Source of the DNA: Thysanoteuthis rhombus
Lineage: Eukaryota > Mollusca > Cephalopoda > Oegopsida > Thysanoteuthidae
DNA: 64,000 nt
Reading direction: 5' to 3'
Assembly (NCBI GenBank): GCA_963457665.1
Contig: OY735212.1
Coordinates: forward strand, 19,412,247-19,476,246
Part shown: in pieces, positions 57,311 through 64,000 of the stretch
Layout of the letters: the number at the start of each line of letters is the position of its first letter
How positions within the stretch are numbered: position 1 is the stretch's first letter
Notes under the pieces: generated by a model
Databases searched by the model: none
The model's input: only the letters and a program-made list of their open reading frames with translations
Told to the model about the DNA's origin: nothing
Made by a program: the position numbers and the translations under genes

Positions 57311-57825
57311 ATCATTATGTCCACTATACAATAATGGTAATTATGTGATGAATAATGAATTTCCTAGTTTTCCTATGAAGGAATACTAACAAACGCCAGA
57401 TTATGAAGCAGGCATTCAACTGAAATCTAGAAATGGGATTTGCATGAGTGAGTGGTAGTCCTTCAAATACCTTTGTGAACCATTTGTCTTATAGTCTGGC
57501 ATATTCAACAAAGCATTTCAAATTTTAGCCAGCCAAGTTTTAGCATAGGATCCAGAAATTCATCATTTTAACCTACCATTTCAAAAGAAATGATAACGTC
57601 TTAATAATTTTTATAGGGCTAGCTGATGGGGAGCAGATCCAAAATTTTGAGCTAGAGTCCAATTTTTTTTTCCTACTGTCTAATCAGACAATCTATACAA
57701 TAAATGTTTGTTTTTAGGGTCAATTCATGAATTTGGGATCTTTTTATTCATTCATTTTTTATCTAGATATAAGTATCTGCCAAATAACAGAAAAATCTGA
57801 GTTGATTTTGATCAAAATTGGACTA
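57311..57825. other. Non-coding sequence, no recognised element
   Basis: Nothing identified. Confidence 0.4.
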
Positions 57826-57829
57826 ATTT

Positions 57830-58005
57830 AACTTAGATTCAAGAACAACTTGAAACTGCTCCTGAACTCATTGAGACTCTTGAATGAATTGAATTTTTAA
57901 AATAAAACTCTTTTGTAAATTGAATGGAGAAAAAATTGAAAAATTTAACTAAAAGTGCAAGTGAAGCAACTACAATTGTCAGTTATTCCCCTAGATTTGA
58001 ATTCG
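57830..58005 (-). repeat. Family B MITE-like element, minus orientation
   Basis: AACTTAGATTCAAGAACAAC, TTGAAACTGCTCCTGAACTC, AAAACTCTTTTGTAAATTGA and a CTAGATTTGAATTCGG end. Confidence 0.65.
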
Positions 58006-59160
58006 GATCAAAGGATTAGATTGTTAAAAGTTGATTTGAAAAAGAGAGAATGTTCTTTTCTGATTGATAATGCTTTGCTTCCTCCCATATATCTAGGAAT
58101 ACTTTTTGAAATGATAATGCAGTCTTTCTGTTGAGCATCATTTCTTCTTTAAACTGATGCCACAGTTTTGATTTGCAAAGAAAAAAAATTAAAGATCTCT
58201 TCTTCAGTAATTTTAAGGAGAGTTTTTTTTTTTTTTTGCTTTTGTTATCAAAACATCTTGGTTGATCCATTCTTTTGGAATGGATCACCAGATATAATGG
58301 AAAATAATCTCTCTACCTCTCTCTCCTCTTTACCGAAGGCACAAAACAAATTGCTCTCTCTCTCTCAAAGGAGTCTGATGAGACATTAGATGAAGAAATC
58401 TGATTCCGTCCATGTCCGCCAGATGCAATCTGTCCACTGACCACAATGACCCAAGCAGATTAAAGCCATGTTACTCTTAATTTAGTTTCCAGATAAAGCA
58501 CACAATCAACTCCCAGACTCAAAACTTTGCGAGTCAGGCCAGAGACTTAAAAAGTAGACCATACCTCCCACACCACGTACAGCCGAGATAAGGTTTCTGT
58601 AAAGATTCTTGGAGTTTTCCAGATTCAGAGACAAATATTTGTATTCATCCAATCTTTTAAATAACTAACTCAGTTGAAATTAGTTGAAGCCTACACTGTT
58701 GTGCAAAGAGAACAGCTGAAGAACTCTTGATAATAGGTGCAAAAGAATTAACTTTAATCTGAAGTTATTCCTCTCAATTCAACATTTAGATTCCCCAATA
58801 TAAATTTGATAGTTGATAAAATTTTTTCCTACTTTCTAGATTAGTGTGGTACCCTCTTTAGAGCAGTATACAATAAACATTAACTTGACACTCTGATGGA
58901 CACAATGCTGCGTTATGTTAGATTGACGACTTATCTGACAAATATTAGACTAATATTAAATTGAACTAACACCTTACTTTTAGGGTCAACTAATTCGTCA
59001 GCATGTACAGTATTTCATTTAATTGATTAATGTCAACTTGAATATCACATTCAGCAATCATATTTATCAGCAATGGCCTTGGCACTGGTGGTCCATCTTG
59101 TGAGATGATGCCTTCTTTATAATATGCAGATGGTATTGGCAAAGCCAGGTTAGATATAAA
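58006..59160. other. Non-coding sequence, no recognised element
   Basis: CT tract at 58310-58365. Short frames at 58016-58389 lack motifs. Confidence 0.4.
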
Positions 59161-59164
59161 AGGA

Positions 59165-59363
59165 TTTTAAAAAAAAGGTCTGAAGTTTTCAGACTTTAAA
59201 AAAATTTCCTTTCACTTTTTAGAACCCTTTAAGAGGGGAAAAAATGTTTCCCTTCCACTTTTCACCCTTTACAAGGGGAAAATTCCGTTCCATTTTTAAC
59301 CTTATGAAAAGGGAAATATTTCCCTTTGCTTTCCCTTCAACTTTTCACCCTTTACAAGGGGAA
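59165..59363 (+). repeat. Degenerate satellite (CCCTTnAAAGGGGAAAA unit), locus 2
   Basis: TTTCCTTTCACTTTTTAGAA, CCCTTTAAGAGGGGAAAAAA and CACCCTTTACAAGGGGAAAA repeat about five times. It ends exactly where an RTE tail begins. Confidence 0.8.
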
Positions 59364-59437
59364 AATAGAGAAGTGTGGTGAATCCTGGGGAAGGTTTATG
59401 TCCGACGACAGACATTGAAAGACTGATGATGATGATA
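59364..59437 (+). mobile_element. RTE-like LINE 3' terminus, very short
   Basis: AGAAGTGTGGTGAATCCTGG, GGAAGGTTTATGTCCGACGA and a GATGATGATGATAAG tail. Confidence 0.75.
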
Positions 59438-59439
59438 AG

Positions 59440-60625
59440 GATTATCTTATATTCCATGTACTAAATCCCATCAAGGAATTTTTGTATTTGACTGTTTTTA
59501 ATCTGTTCAATTTATCAATTTTCAATGTCTATTTGGACAATCCTACGGTCTCAGACACATGACAAGTGCCAAATAGCACTCAAGGCCCGAGGCGACTGTT
59601 GTTGTTGCTGCAGCTACCTGGAGCCCAACCCTGAGCAGAACCCACTGGAAAAAGGAATAGACAAAATAACAGATAGAGAGATGTATTTAGGAAGGAGAGA
59701 GAAAATACGCGAGTCTGTTTCTCTCTAAATAGATAAACAAACATGCACCGATGAAACTCTCTCACACACGTCCTCATTTCTGGTGAAGACCCCTAAATTC
59801 CTGCATGCTGTCACTTGCAGTTGTCACATCTGCTCAGGTGCCGTTCTGCAACATAGCCTCTCCCACTTTCAACTTCCTGTTATCCTGTCAATCAAATCTC
59901 TCTTTCTTACTTCCTCTCTTCCAATCCTCATCTTCTCTCTATTCTTCTTTCTCTTATTTTCTCCTCCTCTCATCTTGTTATACTCTCTCTCTCTTTCTCT
60001 CTCTCTCCTCGGCATTGTTCTCCTTGTGTGGTGCTAGCTCTGCACCTGACAGCTGATACAAGTCAGCCAGAAACCGGCTTTAATAGGCCACACAGAGGAA
60101 GCAACAAACTGAGAAGGCACCATCCCTGCACGTATGATCAGCCATCATGAATTGCAGGGGAAGACAGATAAGTTGGGGGTGGAACAATAACAGCCAGAAG
60201 AAGAAGAAGAAGAAAAAGATGTCTGTTGTGTATCGTTAATAATAACAAGTTGAGAGACACACATACACAAAACCTCAAATGAACATACGATTCTTTGGCA
60301 GCAAAGTTGGTAGGCATAAAAAATGGCGAGAAAGACAGAGAAGTGTAGGTAAATGCATTGTATATTGCAAGTCGAGATAGTGATAAAGAAAGAGGTAGGC
60401 AGATACATACAAAATGAACTCGTACCAATATAATGAGCAAAAATTGGGGTTGGGGAACAGAACTCAATTTAAAAGGATGCATGCAATATACACATACTCT
60501 TGGGTGAATAAACAACTTCTTCAGAGAGATATATACACCAGATCTAATCATATATGTACGCTTTTAAACCGTTGGGTTACACACACATATTCATCAACCA
60601 GACAACACTCCTTAAAACATCTATC
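59440..60625. other. Unique-looking GC-richer block with pyrimidine and purine tracts
   Basis: 59830-60030 is a CT-rich plus strand (TCTCTCTCTCTTTCTCTC). 60190-60220 is AAG-rich. Between them are E-box-like sites (CACCTG, CAGCTG). No element or exon recognised. Confidence 0.4.
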
Positions 60626-60628
60626 AGG

Positions 60629-61069
60629 AACCGTTGATCAAAACTGTCAACATGGGTTTCCTCAGTCTTGAAGTGATTTTGGCTGACAGTCTATGTATGT
60701 ATCATGCATACAGACCAAACCAATGGAGCTAGATGGCTGAAAATTTCAATAATCAACCCTTATTATGTCTAACAAAAAAGGTTATTGGGGGGGGGGAATT
60801 TGCCCCAAGATAGATTTTGAGAGGGACTCAATTTACAATGTGTGTTCATGCTAAATTGATCCCTTAGTTTCTTTCCTGCAACGTTCAAAATGTTTTTTTT
60901 TGAAAATTTGGAATTTTTTAGTGACCCAACTTATCCGGGCGAGAGTAGTAATTTATTCATTGATCTGCCCGTTTTTTCCAATTTTTTTAATTGATCACTC
61001 CTAATATAGCATGTTTCAAAAGGATATCAGTCAGATGACGTTTTCCATCAAGTGACTAATCAGAACTAT
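60629..61069 (+). repeat. Family A repeat
   Basis: ACCGTTGATCAAAACTGTCA, CAATGGAGCTAGATGGCTGA, TTTACAATGTGTGTTCATGC, GATCCCTTAGTTTCTTTCCT and CAAGTGACTAATCAGAAC. Confidence 0.8.
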
Positions 61070-61420
61070 CTTATTATGATCCGATTTCCGAATGTTAATC
61101 CATGTGTATTTAATATTTAAATTTGGTAACCAAGAGACGAGAAAAAAGATCCAGATATCTGATAATAGGAAAATCAGGGAAATAAGAGTTCATGTTTCTC
61201 CTCAGGATGTTAGCACCAAATAACATGAGCAACAAGTTATATTTTGGAACTGCTTTGTTTAAGATTCAGTTTGGATATCATATACAAAAGTATGCATTAT
61301 TACTCAAAAGTTACGGCACAAACTCTGTTATCAGAAATATTCTAAGATTTATACACCCTCACAATATCAGCAGCACTCATACAAACCCCATACCAGATCA
61401 AGCTAATGTGGTTGGTCAAC
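61070..61420. other. Non-coding sequence, no recognised element
   Basis: The 98-codon frame at 61192-61488 runs into the tandem repeat at 61421. No domain was seen. Confidence 0.35.
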
Positions 61421-61550
61421 AATTGAGTGTGCAACATTTGAGCGTCATGACCATTGAGCAGGGGACATTTGAGCGTCATGACCATTGAGCAGGGGACATT
61501 TGAGCGTTATGACAATTGAGTAGATGATATTTGAACGTTATGACAATCGC
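61421..61550 (+). repeat. Tandem repeat, 31-bp unit, about 3.5 copies
   Basis: The unit is ACATTTGAGCGTCATGACCA + TTGAGCAGGGG. The first two copies are identical and the later ones diverge (GCGTTATGACAATTGAGTAG). Confidence 0.9.
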
Positions 61551-62940
61551 TTATTCTTTTTTTCAATTTCTTAAAAATTTCTGCTCTGTTTTCAACAGTG
61601 ATTGAAGGTGTGAATCTTTAGATTTGGGAAGTTTGGTTAGTTTTATAATTCCAAATTCTAAATTCTAAAAATAGATAAATAAAGCTTTTCGGTGATAAAA
61701 CATAAAAAAATAATTCATGGTGTTCAAACGGGAAATTTGAATTATACTGCCTACCTGCAGGATTACCCATTCGTTTTTTTTTACAAATTTACCACTGCCT
61801 GTTAGGGCAGGTATTACAGCTATTAGAAAAAAATGGGGATTATTACCTTTTCCGCGTTAAAATTTCAAACATCTCCATTTTAAAATACCCGCTCAAACAG
61901 GAATTAGAATAAAGAACCTTATTTATATCTCATTACTTTTCTTTTTAATCTTATCTGTGAATTTCCTTTATTCAATGTATCATTCTCAGATGAAAGCATT
62001 AGTTTTTACAAGTTTAATTGTGAAATTTCATATTTGTTCACATCAATCTGTGTTTCAAAAGATAATTGAATCTTAAAAGATGAAAAGCAAATAAGTTTTC
62101 ATTTTTTCAAATCATCTGATTCATTTTGCTTTTTATGTGAGTAGATTAAAAACACAGCTGGAAATAAGTCTCAAATTCAATGTAAACAAAACCAATATCT
62201 ATTCATACAAATACAAGAGTTTATGTCCATACTTAATGCTCATGTGATGGGAGTGGCTACTTCAACCAATCACAAAGGAGTAAGGCTTGCCCACCTCAGC
62301 ACCATAAATTTCTATTTATGCTTTCTATATGTACCATATAGATACCACACTCAAAATAAGCAAAACAGAACCAAATGCCCTTCCCGTACTGTCCTTCAAC
62401 ATAGTGACCCACAGTTTATACACACCCCTCGACCGCTGATTGAATTCTGGTCTTTCTAGCTATATACTCTTGCAAGTGAGAGAGATGATGAGGTACTGAA
62501 CTTCTCTTCAACTCTAGAAGGCAAGCAGAGAAGACCAGGAAAGTTATCAGAGCTAAGCAAAAAAAAATCAGATTCGTAAATTATATGAAACTTGCTAAAA
62601 TATACATGCTAACAAGTTGTTCCATTTTTTAAGAAAAAGAAAAGAAATTGCTGTTTTTTAACTAAAATTATGAGCTCTGTACTCTGCGTATATATCAGTT
62701 TATTCCAAAATAACTTGTAGATATTTACTTTTTAAAAATGAAAAAACAAAATAAAACCCCAGCCTCAGAATCAAAACAAGACCAAACCCCTCTCCCATAC
62801 TGTCCTTCAACATCAAAGTAATCACTTAAATCAAATATTGGTTGATAATTGCCTAAAATTGCTAATTTCCAACACCCAGTCATTCATGAAAGTTTAGGTC
62901 AACATAGTACCATAGTTATAAAGCAAATTCAGGACAGCTA
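61551..62940. other. Non-coding sequence with one direct repeat
   Basis: CCGTACTGTCCTTCAACATA (62387) and CCATACTGTCCTTCAACATC (62796) with similar AACAGAACCAAATGCCC-type left flanks form a direct repeat about 0.41 kb apart. Nothing else. Confidence 0.45.
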
Positions 62941-62944
62941 AATC

Positions 62945-63090
62945 GGAATTCATAGCCTGCAAATATTTAACGCAGAGCCCTTCAAATTGTGGATTTTGTA
63001 GTATACGATGCATATGCTATGTAGTCAATCAAAAACTGAAAAAACCAAAAGCATACATTCATTTTCGTTACTCTTATTTTTTGACCCTTC
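62945..63090 (+). repeat. Dispersed repeat fragment related to 1-180
   Basis: GAATTCATAGCCTGCAAATA, TTAACGCAGAGCCCTTCAAA and GATGCATATGCTATGTAGT parallel the first 80 bp of the window. Confidence 0.5.
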
Positions 63091-63310
63091 CGTTCCGTGA
63101 CCACATCTCTTTCCACCTCCTCTTTACTGAGATCTAAGCTTTGTCTCTCTTTATGTATTCCGAATATGTACGTCAAGGAAAATATTGATTTCCATTCTGG
63201 ATTCATATTGAGTTATCTGAACTTGAACGGCTGTGCATGATCTAAATGTGCAACATGCAAAATGTCTCTCAAACACTAAGCATTGTTTCTAGGTTCAGAA
63301 GAGATGAGTT

Positions 63311-63375
63311 TTTAGAAACTGTCAATCAAAACTGTCGACATATTTTTTTTCAAAACCATTCTAGCTGGATTATGA
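63311..63375 (+). repeat. Family A repeat, 5' end only
   Basis: AGAAACTGTCAATCAAAACT, then GTCGACATATTTTTTTTC and TTCTAGCTGGATTATG. Truncated after about 65 bp. Confidence 0.5.
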
Positions 63376-63600
63376 GAAGACACTTGCCTCATCTGAAGGC
63401 TGATGCAGCACAGTCTTCCTATCTCCTCCTTCCTCTCCTCCAGTTGACCATGTGCCAGACTAAGCTGCACATATATACTGGTCAACATCGCCCTTCAAAC
63501 CAGGCATGCCAAAAAAATAATAGCAGCCTTATGACTGGGAATCTGTTTTCTAAACAGTACCTCTGCATTACACTATAAAGAGACATTGTTCAGGGTAATT
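63376..63600. other. Non-coding sequence, no recognised element
   Basis: Nothing identified. Confidence 0.4.
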
Positions 63601-63607
63601 TCTTAGA

Positions 63608-63985
63608 AACCCTCAACCAAGACTGGCTATATTTGTATGTGTCATGAATAGGCTGAACCAGTGGTACAAGAGAGCCGTGAATTTAAACATTTTCTTATGT
63701 TCACTGAAAAAAAAATTTTGCATTTTGAAGAAAAAATACCAAATAAATTTTCAGAGTAGGGGTCAATTTACAATGTAAGTCTATGCGGAATTGGTCCCTT
63801 AGTTTGTATCCAACGGCATCAACACTCGTTTGTTTTTAAGTTGGGACTCTTTTAGTGGTCACTGCCAAAAAAAAAGGTGACCGAAGTACCTTTTTCATTG
63901 ATCACCCTTTTTTCCAATTTTTCAATTGATCACTCCTAACACGGCAAGCTGCCAGAAGATGTTGGTCAATTGATGGCTTTTCTTT
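63608..63985 (+). repeat. Family A repeat, near the window end
   Basis: ACCCTCAACCAAGACTGGCT, CAATTTACAATGTAAGTCTA, TTGGTCCCTTAGTTTGTATC, TCATTGATCACCCTTTTTTC and CACGGCAAGCTGCCAGAAGA. The terminal AACCAGACCTG is not visible. Confidence 0.75.
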
Positions 63986-64000
63986 TGAAGATGAACTGTT

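Noticed and set aside
59783..60056. Overlapping plus-strand frames rich in Leu and Ser (83-84 codons)
   Set aside because: They arise from a CT-rich low-complexity tract; no domain or splice support.
60138..60551. Minus-strand frame of 137 codons, the longest non-repeat frame on that strand
   Set aside because: The low-complexity LSLSLS and SSSSSSG content comes from simple repeats in the DNA; no recognisable family or splice context.
61196..61260. Possible acceptor TTTCTCCTCAG as the next CUB exon
   Set aside because: In the required phase the frame hits a stop at the third codon (TGT TAG).
1..64000. CRISPR arrays, operons, riboswitches, prophage or rRNA genes
   Set aside because: The sequence is eukaryotic and intron-rich. 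The tandem arrays have no spacer structure and no prokaryotic gene organisation is present.

Overview
The window is AT-rich, repeat-dense animal DNA. It has no prokaryotic-style gene packing, long stretches with no meaningful reading frame, and short coding islands flanked by consensus GT/AG splice sites. It also carries many non-LTR retrotransposon, Tc1/mariner, hAT and SINE relics. An invertebrate nuclear genome (mollusc, chelicerate or similar) fits best, but the sequence alone does not identify the species.

Only one host gene can be supported. Three plus-strand exons (21287-21497, 40695-40909, 53042-53233) join in compatible phases into one open frame of about 206 codons. The frame encodes one complete CUB domain, split by a 19.2 kb intron, and the first half of a second CUB domain, separated from the first by a 12.1 kb intron. 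Upstream and downstream exons must lie outside the window or be too short to recognise. The protein is a multi-CUB, probably extracellular or membrane-anchored protein. SOL-1/Neto/LEV-10-type receptor-auxiliary proteins are plausible relatives, but this is not proven.

The rest is intron, or upstream sequence that is probably also intron. Its main repeat classes are: (1) family A, an unclassified ~370-440 bp element with about 18 copies, 14 of them in plus orientation; (2) family B, a ~150-210 bp MITE-like element with terminal inverted repeats; (3) about ten 5'-truncated RTE-like LINE tails ending in GATGAT repeats, plus fragments of two or three other LINE groups; (4) a minus-strand mariner relic and a plus-strand Tc1/mariner relic; (5) a hAT MITE with an 8-bp target duplication; (6) tRNA-derived SINEs; (7) an element whose internal ~33-bp unit is present once, twice or about 14 times at different loci; (8) smaller repeat pairs, satellites and microsatellites.

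Region by region: 1-21.3 kb is repeat-rich sequence 5' of the first visible exon. 21.5-40.7 kb is the first visible intron, with SINEs, family A copies and the two transposase relics. 40.9-53.0 kb is the second, with a local duplication of a family A block beside the splice donor, the hAT MITE and the 33-bp minisatellite. 53.2-64 kb is 3' intron or flank, with the best-preserved RTE tail and more family A copies. I found no convincing undescribed multi-gene system. The most unusual items are the variable-copy minisatellite element, the family A expansion, and the family A block lying 13 bp from a splice donor.
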